From: CAVURS01 sp963834425
Lineage (GTDB): Bacteria; Actinomycetota; Actinomycetes; Actinomycetales; CAVURS01
DNA length: 64,000 bases
Reading direction: 5' to 3'
Assembly (NCBI GenBank): GCA_963834425.1
Contig: CAWIBR010000013.1
Span: 558,001-622,000, forward strand
Below, one piece after another: positions 9,357-20,688 of this stretch. The notes beneath the pieces were generated by a model. The model did no database searches. It worked only from the letters and a program-made list of their open reading frames with translations, and was not told the DNA's origin. Both the position numbers and the translations under genes were made by a program. Numbering within the stretch: the first letter of the stretch is position 1; the number at the start of each line of letters is the position of its first letter.

Positions 9357-10961
9357 ATGACCAATTTGCCCGATCCGGCCGAGCTCGACCTCCGACCGCT
9401 GCCCGGGAGCGAGCGCGACCCGGCGCCCGGCCTGGTCGCGAGCAACGCCTCCGTCCCGGCCGACACCCGCATCGAGGTCACGCTCGTGGTCCGCCGTCGG
9501 GATGGCCAGGCGCCCGACCCGGCCGGCGGAGCGACGCTCACCAGTCAGCAGTTGGCCGAGCGGTTCGGCGCATCACCGGCCGACCTGCAGCTGGTCCGCT
9601 CGACCCTGACCCCGCTCGGCGTCGAGATCGTGGCGGTCGACCCGGCCAGCCGGCGGGTGCGGATCGCGGGGTCGGCCGCCCTGCTGAGCCGGGTCTTCGG
9701 CACCAGCCTGGAGCAGGTGACCAGCACCGGCCCGAGCGGTGAGGCGACCAGCCATCGGCACCGCACCGGCGGCCTGAGCGTGCCCGGCGCGCTGGACGGC
9801 GTGGTCACCGCGGTGCTCGGCCTGGACGACCGGCCGCAGTCCCGGACGAACTTTCGGCTGAGCGCGGCCGACCCGAAGGCGTCGGGGACGAGCTACACCC
9901 CGATCGAGCTGGGCGCGATCTACGACTTCCCGCCGGACACCGACGGGACGGGCCAGAGCGTGGCCATCATCGAGCTGGGCGGCGGCTTCGAGCAGTCCGA
10001 CCTCACGGCGTACTTCCGCGGGCTCGGTCTCTCCGGCGTCCAGGTCCGCGCGGTCGGCGTCGACGGCGCGACCAACGTGCCCGGGAAGGACCCGCAGGGC
10101 GCCGACGGCGAGGTCGAGCTCGACATCGAGGTGGTCGGCGCGCTCGCACCGAAGGCCGACATCGTCGTCTACTTCGCGCCCAACACCGACGACGGCTTCC
10201 TGGACGCCGTCACGACCGCCGCCCAGGCCAGCCCGGCCCCAGTGGCGATGAGCATCAGCTGGGGCCAGAGCGAGGACCAGTGGACCGCCCAGGCCCGCAC
10301 CGCGATGGACGACGCCTTCGCCGACGCGGCCACCCTCGGGGTCACCGTGACGGCGGCGGCCGGCGACAACGGCAGCAGCGACGGGCAGAGCGGGGGCGGG
10401 GCGCACGTCGACTTCCCGTCCTCCAGCCCGCACGTGCTGGCCTGCGGCGGCACGTCACTGCAGGCCGACGCCGGCCACCTCGACCGTGACCAGCGAGACG
10501 GTCTGGAACGACGGCAGCAGCGGCGGCGCCACCGGCGGTGGCGTCAGCGACACCTTCCCGGTTCCGGCCTGGCAGCAGGCGGTCGGCGTGCCCGATCGCA
10601 GCGGCTCCAGCGGTTCGAGCGCGACGGGGCGGGGCGTGCCCGACGTCGCGGGCAATGCCGACCCGCAGACCGGCTACCAGGTGCGGGTCGACGGCAGCGA
10701 CCTGGTGATCGGCGGCACCAGCGCGGTCGCTCCGCTGTGGGCCGCGCTGGTCGCGCGGCTGGCCCAGGCGACCGGGCAAGCCCCTCGGCCTGCTCCAACC
10801 GACCCTGTACGCCGCGGTCGCGGCCGGCCAGGTGGCCGCCGGCTTCCGCGACGTCACGCAACGGCGACAACGGCGCCTACTCCGCGGCCGCCGGCTGGGA
10901 TGCGTGCACCGGCCTCGGCGTACCGGTGGGCCAGCAGCTGCTGACCCACCTCCAGTCCTGA
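9357..10961 (+). CDS. Sedolisin/kumamolisin-type acidic serine peptidase (family S53); three frame changes
   Basis: The protein starts with a pro-kumamolisin activation domain (about residues 30-165). The catalytic domain shows the Glu/Asp pair E252 and D256 in GEVELDIEV, the oxyanion Asp D337 in AAAGDNG, and, after a frame change, the nucleophile in GGTSAVAPLWAAL. These are the four signature residues of S53 peptidases, which work at acidic pH. No signal peptide is visible, as in many bacterial kumamolisins. Indels lie near 10,470, 10,785 and 10,855; the tail (AAGWDACTGLGVPVG) and stop are normal for the family. It is monocistronic and divergent from the copper locus. Confidence 0.85.
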   Translation: MTNLPDPAELDLRPLPGSERDPAPGLVASNASVPADTRIEVTLVVRRRDGQAPDPAGGATLTSQQLAERFGASPADLQLVRSTLTPLGVEIVAVDPASRRVRIAGSAALLSRVFGTSLEQVTSTGPSGEATSHRHRTGGLSVPGALDGVVTAVLGLDDRPQSRTNFRLSAADPKASGTSYTPIELGAIYDFPPDTDGTGQSVAIIELGGGFEQSDLTAYFRGLGLSGVQVRAVGVDGATNVPGKDPQGADGEVELDIEVVGALAPKADIVVYFAPNTDDGFLDAVTTAAQASPAPVAMSISWGQSEDQWTAQARTAMDDAFADAATLGVTVTAAAGDNGSSDGQSGGGAHVDFPSSSPHVLACGGTSLQADAGHLDRDQRDGLERRQQRRRHRRWRQRHLPGSGLAAGGRRARSQRLQRFERDGAGRARRRGQCRPADRLPGAGRRQRPGDRRHQRGRSAVGRAGRAAGPGDRASPSACSNRPCTPRSRPARWPPASATSRNGDNGAYSAAAGWDACTGLGVPVGQQLLTHLQS

Positions 10962-10974
10962 CGGCGGGACCGGC

Positions 10975-11859
10975 CTACTCGTCGTCGATGCTGCGCGTCT
11001 TGGCCAGCTTGCGCCGGGAGGAGACGAAGCCGCTGAGCGCCAGCAGCACGCCGAACGCGAAGATCAGCGTGCCCATCACGTTGACCTGCGGCGGCACGCT
11101 GCCACCGGTGCGCTGGGCCGCGGCGTAGACCCACAGGGGGAAAGTCTGGGTCGAGCCGTTGTTGAAGCTCGTGATGATGTAGTCGTCGATCGACAGCGCG
11201 AAGGCCAGCAGGGCACCGGCCATGACGCCCGGCAGGATGATCGGCAGCGTGACCTTGAAGAACGTCGTGACCGCGTTGGCCCCGAGATCTCGGGACGCCT
11301 CCTCCATGGACGGATCCAGCCCGGCCATCCGGGCCCGCACGGTGACCGCGACGTAGGCGATGCTGAACATCACCTGGGCCAGGATGATGGTCAGGAAGCC
11401 GCGCGGGATGCCCAGCGTCAGGAACATGCTGAGCAGCGCTGCACCCAGGACGATCTCGGGGGCGGCGATGTTGGCGAAGAGCAGCAGGTTGACCGAGCCG
11501 GCACCGCGGAAGCGGTACTTGCCCAGCGCCATGCCGATGCCGGTGCCGAGGACGGTCGCGATCGCCGTCACGACGAGCGCGATGACGAGCGAGTTGCGCA
11601 GCGCCGTCGTCAGGTCCGGGATCGCGAACAGCTCGCGGTACCACTTCAGGGTGAAGCCCTGCCATTTGATGTTGAACTTGCCCGTGGCGTTGTTGAAGCC
11701 GAAGACGATCATCACGATGATCGGCGACGACAGCCAGACGATGACCGCCCAGCCCCACACCGGCAGGACCCAGCGACCCTTGCTCCGCCGGCCGGGCCGG
11801 ATGAGGCGCGGGGGCTCCTCGATGGTGGACTCGACCGCTGTCCCAGCGACGGCGCTCAT
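10975..11859 (-). CDS. potC: Polyamine-type ABC transporter permease (PotC family)
   Basis: A 294-aa intact membrane protein with six predicted helices. The first, near residues 30-55, is preceded by an Arg/Lys-rich cytoplasmic arm, and the EAA loop reads EEASRDLGANAVTTFFKV. The segment ALSIDDYIITSFNNG is highly typical of PotC/PotI. It is the last gene of the potA-D-B-C operon and its start abuts the potB stop. The substrate is inferred to be spermidine, putrescine or a related cation by family resemblance; some members carry other compounds. Confidence 0.9.
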   Translation of the reverse strand: MSAVAGTAVESTIEEPPRLIRPGRRSKGRWVLPVWGWAVIVWLSSPIIVMIVFGFNNATGKFNIKWQGFTLKWYRELFAIPDLTTALRNSLVIALVVTAIATVLGTGIGMALGKYRFRGAGSVNLLLFANIAAPEIVLGAALLSMFLTLGIPRGFLTIILAQVMFSIAYVAVTVRARMAGLDPSMEEASRDLGANAVTTFFKVTLPIILPGVMAGALLAFALSIDDYIITSFNNGSTQTFPLWVYAAAQRTGGSVPPQVNVMGTLIFAFGVLLALSGFVSSRRKLAKTRSIDDE

Positions 11860-12726
11860 CAGGCGCCGGCCATCTCGAGCGCGTCCTCAGTGCCGAGCAC
11901 CCGGGCGTAGAGGAAGACGCCGATCAACAAGCCGGCCATCAGGATGAAGGACAGCGCCGCGGCCGTCGGATAGTCGAGGTTGGTGAAGTACTCGGTCTGG
12001 ATCACGTTGCCGATCATCGTGGTGTTCGTGCCGCCCAGGATCGAGGCGTTGACGTAGTCGGCGGCCACCGGCACGAAGGTCAGCAGGACGCCGGCGAAGA
12101 CGCCCGGGATGGACAGCGGGAAGATCACCCGCAGGAACGCCGAGACCTTCGAGGCGTACAGGTCGGCCGAGGCCTCCAGCAGCGCCGGGTCGACCCGCTC
12201 GAGCGCGACGTAGATGGGCAACACCATGAACGGCATGAAGTTGTAGGTGAGCCCACCGATGACCGCGACCGGTGTGGCCAGGATGTGGAAGTCGGCTGAC
12301 ACCAGCCCCAGGTCCTTCAACGGCGACAGGATCATGCCGTTGTCGGAGAGCATCTGGTTCCAGGACTGGGTCCGGATCACGAACGAGACGAAGAACGGCA
12401 GCAGCAGCAGGAAGAGCAGGCTGGCCTTGTGCGCTCCGCCGCGGAAGGCGATCCAGTAGGCCACCGGGTAGGCGATCAGCAGGCACAGGCCGGTCGAGAT
12501 CAGGCCGTAGATGATCGAGCGCACGAACTGCACGTGGTACTGCGACCAGGCGTCGCTGTAGTTGCTCCAGGTGAAGGTCTGCTTGAAGCCGTTGACCAGG
12601 TCGCCGGTCATCGTCGACACCGACAGCATGACCAGCGTCGGCACGACGAAGAAGATGACCAGCCACAGCCAGCCGGGCAGGACCAGATAGTACGGCGCGA
12701 GCCGGGCGCGCAGCCGAGCCGCTCAT
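11859..12726 (-). CDS. potB: Polyamine-type ABC transporter permease (PotB family); frame change at N-terminus
   Basis: The body is intact and typical: PFFVSFVIRTQSWNQML, the EAA region EASADLYASKVSAFLRV, and the VPVAADYVNASILGG segment of PotB/PotH. The natural start is the ATG at 12726, which overlaps the potD stop (ATGA) and begins M-S-G-S-A-A-R. It then runs out of frame about seven codons later. The other frame resumes with the first transmembrane helix (YYLVLPGWLWLVIFFVV), so a single-base indel near 12,705 separates them. Without this correction an automatic call would start at the internal GTG at 12644 and lose helix one. Confidence 0.85.
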
Positions 12727-14012
12727 GACTGGTAGATCGGCTCGAAGATGGACTCCCAGATCTTCTCCTCCGCCGGATCCAGGACCCGGTAGCGGTGCAG
12801 CTTGGAGTAGTCGGCCACCGCCGGGTAGATCAGCGGGCTGGTCGAGAGGCCCTCGTAGTAGGTCTTGTCGTCGCCGGTGTCCTCCGCGGCCTCCTTCTTG
12901 AAGATGGCCTGGGTCGCCGGCACCGGGGTGATGTAGTTGACGTAGTCGGTGATCAGCGCCTGGATCTTGGGGTCGTAGACGAAGTCCATGTAGGTCATCG
13001 CGTCCCGCGGGTGCTGGGCGTGCACCGGGATGCACATGTTGTCGGTCCAGATCGCCGCGCCCTCCTTGGGCACGACGAAGTCCAGGTCGGCGCCCGAGGC
13101 GTTGGCCTGGAAGATGTCGCCGGACCAGGCCATCGAGGCCCAGATGTCGCCCTTGGACAGCGGGTCGATGTAGTCCTGCGCGTAGTACTTGCGGACGAGC
13201 GGTCGCTGCTTGGTCAGCCAGTCGGCCGCCTTGTGCCAGTCGGCGACCGGTGGACGTCTCGGGGTTGATCCCGATGGCCAGCAGGCCCGAGCTCGGCAGG
13301 TCGGCGGTGTCGCCGAACATCCCGATCTTGCCCTTGAGCGCCGGGTCCTGCAGGTCCTCCCAGCTGGTGATCTCGTGGCCGACCCGCTTCTTGTCGTAGC
13401 CGATGCCGGTGATGCCGGACTGCCAGGCCATCGTGTAGACGTTGCCGCGGTCATAGCTCGGGTCCTTCACCAGGTCGCTGGCGAAGGCGTAGAAGTTCGA
13501 CATCGCGTTCTGGTCCAGCGCGACCAGGTAGTCGAGCTCGAGCAGCTTGTCGAGATAGATGCCGTTGGTGATGACCATCAGGTCGTAGCCCGGTGCCCTG
13601 ACCCGAGGCCAGCTCGGGCTGGATCTTGCCGAAGAACGAGTCGTTCTCCTGGATCACCTCGTCGTACTTGACCTTGATGCCGGTCTGCTTGGTGAACATG
13701 TCGATCGAGGGGTGGTCGTTCTGGTTCTTGGAGTCGACGTCGATGTAGAGCGGCCAGTTGGCGAAGTCGAGCTGACCGGTCTTCTTGGCCGCGGCCCAGT
13801 ACTTCGTGATCGCGTCTCGCGCCGCCTGCCCGCCGAGCGCCGTGCCCTTCTGGCCCGGGATGCTGCACGCCGGCCAGGATCAGGCCGAGCGCGCCGAGCC
13901 CACCGCCCTGCAGGGCCTGGCGGCGGGTGATGCCGCCAGCCGTCCGGGGGCTGAGCAGCCCGCGCGCGATGTCGACCGGGATGACCGGACGGCCGGGAGT
14001 CTGCTCGCTCAT
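12723..14012 (-). CDS. potD: Polyamine-type solute-binding lipoprotein (PotD family), Tat-like signal; three frame changes
   Basis: The N-terminus carries a twin-arginine-like signal (GGITRRQALQGGGLGALG) followed by a lipobox whose Cys (CSIPGQK) appears only after an indel near 13,870. The mature protein then runs through KVKYDEVIQENDSFF, a second shift near 13,600 to GYDLMVITNGIYLDKL, and a third near 13,250 to WTDNMCIPVHAQHP and a normal end. DLMVxTxY-type and LAIGINPETST segments are characteristic of PotD/PotF. It overlaps potA and potB by 4 bp each. The combined Tat motif plus lipobox predicts a folded lipoprotein on the outer face of the membrane. Confidence 0.85.
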
Positions 14013-15207
14013 GAGGCCATCGCCGGGGCCGGCTCGGGCGTCGGGCTGCTACTCGCCAGGGCCAGTGAGTGTTCGGGCCGCCAGGACAGCCACACGCTGT
14101 CGTCGCGCTCGGCCAGGTCCGCGGGAGTCGGAGGCGTTCTGCACGAAGACCGTGAGCGACCGCGCCGTCCGGCGTGAGCACGTCGTACTGCGTCGATGTG
14201 CCGAGGTAGATGACTTCCTTGACCCGGCAGCGCAGCGCGCACAGGCCGGCCGCGGGGCGCTCGGAGCCGAGCACGATCTTCTCCGGCCGCACGGTCAGGT
14301 CGAGCGGCTTCCCGACCGTGGCGCCGGCAGCAACCGCATCGGGTACGACGATCGACTCGTCGGCCGTCGCCTCCAGGACGGCCGTCGTGCCGTCCAGGGA
14401 CTTGACCACGCCGGTCATCAGGTTGGACGTGCCGATGAAGCCGGCCACGAACCGGGTCCGGGGCCGCTCGTAGACCTCGCGCGGCGCGCCGAGCTGCTCG
14501 ATCCGGCCGGCGTTCATCACGATCAGCCGGTCGGACATGGTCAGCGCCTCGTTCTGGTCGTGGGTGACGAAGACGAAGGTGATGCCGACCTCGCGCTGGA
14601 TCCGCTTGAGCTCGAGCTGCATCGCCTGGCGCAGCTTGAGGTCCAGGGCGGCCAGCGGCTCGTCCAGCAGGAGCGCGCGGGGGCGGTTGACCAGGGCCCG
14701 GGCCAGCGCGACTCGCTGCTGCTGGCCACCGGAGAGCTCGCGGGGCATCCGGTCGGACTTCCCGTCGAGCTGGACCAGGTCGAGCATCTCGTTGACCCGC
14801 TTGGTCGTCTCGTCCTTGGGCACCGACTTGCGCTTGAGCCCGAAGGCGACGTTCTCGAAGACGTTCATGTGCGGGAAGAGCGCGTAGGACTGGAAGACCA
14901 TGTTGACGTCGCGGTGGTTCGGCGAGACGCCGACCACGTCGTCGCCGTAGAGCAGGATCTGACCCTCGGTCGGCTCCTCGAAGCCGCCGATCATCCGCAG
15001 GGTCGTCGTCTTGCCGCAGCCCGAGGGGCCGAGCAGCGAGAAGAACTCACCCTCGCCGATCACCAGGTCGACCCGCTCGACCGCGGCGACGACGCCGCGA
15101 CGGGACTGGAAGTGCTTGGCGATGCCGACGAGCTCGATGGCGGGGACGGGGCCGGGCTCCATCACTGGGCCGGGGCCGGAGGGCTTTGTCACTTCCGCGT
15201 TGGACAT
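14009..15207 (-). CDS. potA: Polyamine-type ABC transporter ATPase (PotA family); frame changes in the TOBE tail
   Basis: Walker A LLGPSGCGKTTTLRM, signature LSGGQQQRVALARAL and Walker B ALLLDEPLAALD are all present, followed by the CUT2/PotA-type regulatory region and a TOBE domain (LDLTVRPEKIVLGSE). The ATG at 15207 gives MSNAEVTKPSG and matches family length; the frame stays open much further upstream without homology. Two indels near 14,120 and 14,190 scramble the last 50 residues. Corrected, they read LTVFVQNASDS and AERDDSVWLSWRPEHSLAL, ending at 14009 in an overlap with potD. It is the first gene of the operon, so the promoter should lie in 15,208-15,385. Confidence 0.88.
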
Positions 15208-15385
15208 AAAACCGCACGTTAGTCCAACGAACCCCACTTGGAGAGCCCACTGCGGCAACGAATTCCGCACAGTCGACTCAGAGTTAACCCGACCGTTACG
15301 GGAGTCCGCCCAAGCCCCATCAGGACGGACATTCGGCCCGTCACCGAGGGTGCCGGAACCGGCGCGGTCAGTCCGTAGGCTGCGG

Positions 15386-15595
15386 TCAGTCGACGGCGAG
15401 GGTGACCTCGGTGGACTTGACGAGGACGGTGACGGGCGTTCCGGCGGCGAGCCCGAGGTCGTCGGCCGCCTCGCGGGTGATCGAGGACGTGACCTGCTGG
15501 CCACCCTCCAGGGTCACCTTGACGACGGCCATGGCCTCGCCGTACGTGATCGCGTTGACGGTGCCGGCGAGCTGGTTGCGAGTCGAGAGCTTCAT
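15386..15595 (-). CDS. Small TOBE/Mop-like protein (molybdate- or oxyanion-binding type)
   Basis: A 69-aa protein beginning MKLSTRNQLAGTVNAITYGEAMAVVKV, the standard start of a single TOBE/Mop repeat. It contains the conserved SSITREAADDLGLAAG segment. Stand-alone Mop proteins bind molybdate or tungstate in oligomers and act as storage or sensors. This copy is intact, transcribed toward the pot operon, and preceded by two adjoining palindromes. No molybdate transporter or molybdoenzyme is visible in the window, so the ligand remains open. Confidence 0.8.
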   Translation of the reverse strand: MKLSTRNQLAGTVNAITYGEAMAVVKVTLEGGQQVTSSITREAADDLGLAAGTPVTVLVKSTEVTLAVD

Positions 15596-15613
15596 GGCGT
15601 GCAGGTTAGGGAG

Positions 15614-15639
15614 GCATCGGGATGCTTGTCACATGACAA
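15614..15639. promoter_or_regulatory. Two adjoining palindromes upstream of the TOBE gene
   Basis: GCATC-GG-GATGC (15614-15625) sits directly beside TTGTCA-CA-TGACAA (15626-15639). Both are perfect, and together they end about 20-45 bp upstream of the TOBE start. Placement in the leader of a possible sensor protein suggests an operator or an RNA hairpin. The binding protein is unknown. Confidence 0.4.
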
Positions 15640-15680
15640 CGCAGTTGCGGACCGATCGGGACATCCAGCATGCAACTGCG
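15640..15680 (-). terminator. Stem-loop 3' of the DUF779 gene
   Basis: CGCAGTTGC (15640-15648) pairs with GCAACTGCG (15672-15680) around a 23-nt loop. It lies immediately downstream of the DUF779 stop on the minus strand, where the aldehyde dehydrogenase transcript should end. No T-run follows, so it could be a factor-dependent or weak intrinsic terminator. Confidence 0.4.
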
Positions 15681-15695
15681 GGCCCTCCCAGGGGC

Positions 15696-16062
15696 TCAGA
15701 GCTCGCCGGCGGCCGCCAGGGCCAGCGCCTCGTCGTCGCTGAAAAGGCGGGAGCGGGTCAGGAACCTGAAGCCGGTCGGTCCCTCCAGGGAGAAGCCGGC
15801 ACCACGGCCGGGGACGACGTCGATCGTCAGGTGGGTGTGCGACCAGTACTCGTACTGCTCCCGGGACATCCACACCGGCACGAGCTCGCTGGCGCCGATG
15901 TCGAGGTCGCCGAGGTGCACGTCGGCGTCGCTGGTGATGAAGTCGCCGTCGCGGATAGCACATGGGCGAGGACCCGTCGCAACAGCCGCCGGACTGGTGG
16001 AACATCAACGGGCCGTGCTGCTCCCGGAGGCGACGGAGCATGTCCGCCGCCTCCGGGGTCAC
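15696..16062 (-). CDS. DUF779 protein, companion of aldehyde dehydrogenase; one frame change
   Basis: The GTG at 16062 begins TPEAADMLRRLREQHGPL and continues FHQSGGCCDGSSPMCY, the Cys-rich signature of DUF779. After an indel near 15,957 the protein continues HLGDLDIGASELVPVWMSRE, WSHTHLTIDVVPGRGAG and FSLEGPTGFRFLTRSR, all conserved in the family. DUF779 genes regularly follow acetaldehyde/aldehyde dehydrogenase genes; the biochemical role is unknown. The paired cysteines suggest metal binding or redox function. It lies 25 bp downstream of the dehydrogenase. Confidence 0.8.
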
Positions 16063-16087
16063 AGCAACCCGACTCGACCGATTTCTC

Positions 16088-17631
<1,544 letters not shown>

Positions 17632-17690
17632 GCTGACTCCATCGTCGCCGCGGGGCCGGGCCGGGTGCCCGACACGCTCGCTTCGACGCT

Positions 17691-19045
17691 AGGTCCGCCC
17701 ACCGTTGCAGGACCGTTGCACGGACTCGGCTAGCGCGAGCTCGTGCCCCAGCCGTTGCGAGGTGGGCCCGGATCTGCGCGCTGCGGGGCGAGCCGGCCGG
17801 GCAGGGTCTCCAGCGCGGCGGCCCACAGCTCGAAGTCGAGCCGGCCGTGCGGGGTGTCGGCCATCCGCAGCAGGGCGTCCGGGTCGCCGGCGGCGAGCAG
17901 GGCCGCCCGGAGGTCGCTGTGCAGGTCGCTGCGCAGCTGGACGATGCCGGGTGCTTCCGAGGCAGGAAGCACCGGACCTCGGTAGGCCGCGACCGCCGCA
18001 CTCGGCTGACCCGTGCGAAGGTACTCGCGCACGACATCAGCGTCGGTCGGTAGCCCGCCCGGCAGCCGGTAGGGCCGTGAGTCCATGTGGAGGCCGCCGA
18101 GCACCTGGCGCAGGCGGCTCAGCTCGGCCCGCACGGTCACCGGCGCGGACTCGTGCGCATGCAGCTGCGACCGCCACCTCGTCGGCCGTCAGGCCGTCCT
18201 GGGCCCCGCTGAGCAGCAGCAGGATCTCGCTGTGCCGCAGGCTGAGCCGCGTCGTACCCGTCGGATGCCGCAGCGTGCCGGTGTGCGCGCCGAGGACCTC
18301 CAACCGGTTGTACGTCGCGGGCGCGTTCCCGCTGCTCGGGTGAGGACCGTTGGTCCCGTGGCCGATTCGCAGCAGCTTGAGCTCACCCTCGGCCGGCCGC
18401 GACCGTGGCTTTGACCAGGGACAGCGCTCGCGGCGCGGCCACGTCGTCGCCGCCGGTCAGGTCGAGCACGCCCAGGATGGCGCCGGTGTCCGGGTCGTGG
18501 ATCGGGGCGGCCGAGCAGCTCCACGGCACGACGTCGCGGGCCAGGTGCTCGGCGGCGAAGATCTGCACCGAGTGGTCCAGAGCGAGCGCGGTGCCTGGGG
18601 CGTTGGTGCCCGCGTCACCTTCGGCCCAGCTGGCCCCGGCCATGAAGTGCATGTCCTCGGCCATGGTGCGCAGCCGATGCTCGCCTTCCACCCAGAGCAG
18701 CCGCCCGGCGGCGTCGCTCACCGCGACGAGCATGCCGTCGTGAGTCGCGTCCTCAACCAGCAGCCGGCGGATCAGGGGCATGACCGCCGAGAGCGGATGC
18801 GCGTCGCGGAGGGACTCCAGCTCGTCGTCCAGCAGCAACAGGGGCGCGAGCGCGTGCTCGGGGTCCAGGCCGAGCTCGACACAACGGCGCCACGACTCGG
18901 CGACCAAGCTGCGCACCTGGGCCGGGGCGCGTCCACTGGAGACGAACTGGTCGTGCGCCACCGACAGCGTGCGGGAGAGCGCCCTCGGATCGGCTCCCGC
19001 CGGCCAGGCCGACCACGGGTTGACCAGGTGCGCCCGGTCGCCCAT
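17691..19045 (-). CDS. GAF-domain transcriptional regulator of the aldehyde dehydrogenase locus; three frame changes
   Basis: The N-terminal half (19045 to about 18,400) is a GAF-type sensor: it opens LVNPWSAWPAG, has SWRRCVELGLDP, and contains GAGTSWAEGDAGTNAPGT-like and AEHLARDVVPWSCSAAPIHD segments seen in AcoR-type sensors. Instead of an AAA+ domain it continues into an actinobacterial C-terminal domain (NRLEVLGAHTGTL, LSLRHSEILLLLSGAQDGLTADEVAVA), which looks like a winged-helix DNA reader. Indels near 18,400, 18,165 and 17,770 break the frame; the best end reads through GHELALAESVQRSC to a TAG at 17691. It probably activates the downstream dehydrogenase in response to an aldehyde or alcohol. 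Confidence 0.7.
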
Positions 19046-19046
19046 G

Positions 19047-19318
19047 TCAGCGAGTCTGTCCCGCCGACCACACCAGGCGCAGGGCCGGGCGCGATTCGAC
19101 GTGGCATCCGGTGGGGGCCCCGGCGAGGCGGTGTTGCCAGGCGGCGATGTCGATGACCTGGTCGAGATGGTCGTTGAGCCAGCCCTGAGGCAGGCCGGCC
19201 GCCGTACTCAGTGCGCTGAGGCTGCGACCGGCGGCCAGCCCGAGCAGGACGTAGCTGCCCAAGTCGGCGATGCCGTGCTCGGCCGCCGCGCCCGTGGGAT
19301 CCGCTGGTCATCGTGGTC
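19047..19318 (-). CDS. Small hypothetical protein upstream of the GAF regulator
   Basis: The readable part is 71-80 aa: GIADLGSYVLLGLAAGRSLSALSTAAGLP, then WLNDHLDQVIDIAAWQHRLAG. The ATG at about 19318 (MTTMTSGSHG) lies in a different frame from the conserved-looking body, so an indel near 19,300 is probable; otherwise a TTG at 19262 is the start. It sits 1 bp from the regulator start, so the two are likely cotranscribed. I do not recognise a family. Confidence 0.4.
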
Positions 19319-19521
19319 ATCGGCCGAACCTCATCTGCGGATGTGCTCGGGCGTGCTGTCAGCGTGTGTGCGCAGATTTCAGACTAGATCACCGGTGGCT
19401 GAGGATTCAATGAACGGCTGGGAACCACCTTGTCCTGCGACCCCCGCGGAGTTAGCGTGCGGGGAACCCCACTGCTGGCCTCAACCGCCAACCCCAACCG
19501 CGCACGAGCTGGAGGCTTCCC

Positions 19522-20133
19522 ATGGCGATCGACCCCGAGACCACCGCCGTCGTCCTGATCGAGTACCAGAACGACTTCACCTCCGACGGCGGCGTCCTGC
19601 ACGGCGCGGTCTCCGAGGTGATGGACCAGACCGACATGCTGGCCAACACCCGCCAGGTCGTCGACGCGGCCCGCGCGGCGGGGGCCACCGTCATGCACGC
19701 GCCGATCACCTTCGCCGAGGGCTATCACGAGATCAGCTCGCACCCCTACGGCATCCTCAAGGGCGTCGTGGATGGCAAGGCCTTCGTGAAGGGCAGTTGG
19801 GGCGCGGCCATCGTCGATGAGCTCGCCCCGGCGGAGGGCGACATCGTGATCGAGGGCAAGCGCGGGTTGGACACCTTCGCCAGCACGAACCTCGATTTCA
19901 TCCTGCGCAGCAAGGGGATCACGACGCTGGTGCTCGGCGGCTTCCTGACCAACTGCTGCGTCGAGTCGACCATGCGATCGGGTTACGAGAACGGCTACCA
20001 GGTCGTGACGCTCACCGACTGCGTCGCCGCGACGTCGCCGGAGGAGCACGACAACGCCCTCAAGTACGACTACCCGATGTTCTCCCAGCCGATGGCCTCC
20101 GCGGACTTCATCAGCGAGCTCGGCGGCGAGTGA
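19522..20133 (+). CDS. Cysteine hydrolase, isochorismatase family
   Basis: The 203-aa protein carries the catalytic triad of the family: Asp in LIEYQNDF near residue 15, Lys in IEGKRGLDTFASTNLD near residue 113, and the nucleophilic Cys in FLTNCCVEST near residue 149. A cis-peptide region precedes the Cys as expected. Relatives hydrolyse amides (nicotinamide, ureidoacrylate, N-carbamoyl compounds) or isochorismate. A strong GGAGG lies 6 bp before the ATG. It is the first gene of a plus-strand pair with the TrmO-like gene, whose GTG overlaps its stop. The exact substrate is unknown. Confidence 0.85.
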   Translation: MAIDPETTAVVLIEYQNDFTSDGGVLHGAVSEVMDQTDMLANTRQVVDAARAAGATVMHAPITFAEGYHEISSHPYGILKGVVDGKAFVKGSWGAAIVDELAPAEGDIVIEGKRGLDTFASTNLDFILRSKGITTLVLGGFLTNCCVESTMRSGYENGYQVVTLTDCVAATSPEEHDNALKYDYPMFSQPMASADFISELGGE

Positions 20134-20678
20134 CCGAGGGCTGCCCGCTCGCCGTCATCGGCGTCGCTCGGACGGCCCGGTCGAGCCGCGAGACCACGCC
20201 GGTGCAGTCGTCGCTCAACCGCGACGAGGTGGGCGTGGTCGAGGTCGACGAGCAGTACGCCGAGGGGCTGGACGGCCTCTCCGGCTTTGACTACGTCTGG
20301 CTGCTGGCCTGGCTCGGGTCGGCGTCGTCCGAGCAGCCGGGGTCGTTGTCCGGGACGGCTGGTGGCGAGGTGCCGCTGCGTCAGGTGCCGTTCCTGCTGC
20401 GGCCGGAGGGTCGCGAGATGGGGGTCTTCGCCACCCGGGGCCCGCGGCGGGTGAACCCGATCGGCCTGAGCCTCGTCCGGCTGCTCGAGGTCGACGGCCG
20501 CCGGCTCCGGTTCGCCGGCGTCGACCTGGTCGACGGCACGCCGATCCTGGACATCAAGCCGTACGTCGCGCAGTTCGACCGGCCGCCGGGTGAGCCCCGC
20601 AGCGGCTGGTTCGACTCCGTGCCCCTGCGCGAGGAAGTGACGCCTGCGGACCTGGCGCCGCCGCCGCCGCGGGCTTAG
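20130..20678 (+). CDS. TrmO/TsaA-like tRNA m6t6A37 methyltransferase domain protein
   Basis: This 182-aa protein opens with IGVARTARSSRETTPVQ. It carries the hallmarks of the TsaA-like (UPF0066) domain: FDYVWLLAWL, FATRGPRRVNPIGLSLV and DGTPILDIKPYVAQFD. In E. coli the family (TrmO) methylates N6 of t6A at position 37 of threonine tRNA using SAM. This copy lacks the long C-terminal extension of the E. coli protein, which is common among bacterial relatives, so substrate may differ. It is coupled to the cysteine hydrolase by a GTGA overlap. Confidence 0.8.
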   Translation: MTEGCPLAVIGVARTARSSRETTPVQSSLNRDEVGVVEVDEQYAEGLDGLSGFDYVWLLAWLGSASSEQPGSLSGTAGGEVPLRQVPFLLRPEGREMGVFATRGPRRVNPIGLSLVRLLEVDGRRLRFAGVDLVDGTPILDIKPYVAQFDRPPGEPRSGWFDSVPLREEVTPADLAPPPPRA

Positions 20679-20688
20679 CGTTTGTCCC

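Noticed and set aside
13927..15222. 431-aa open frame opposite potA
   Set aside because: Antisense shadow of a clear ABC ATPase.
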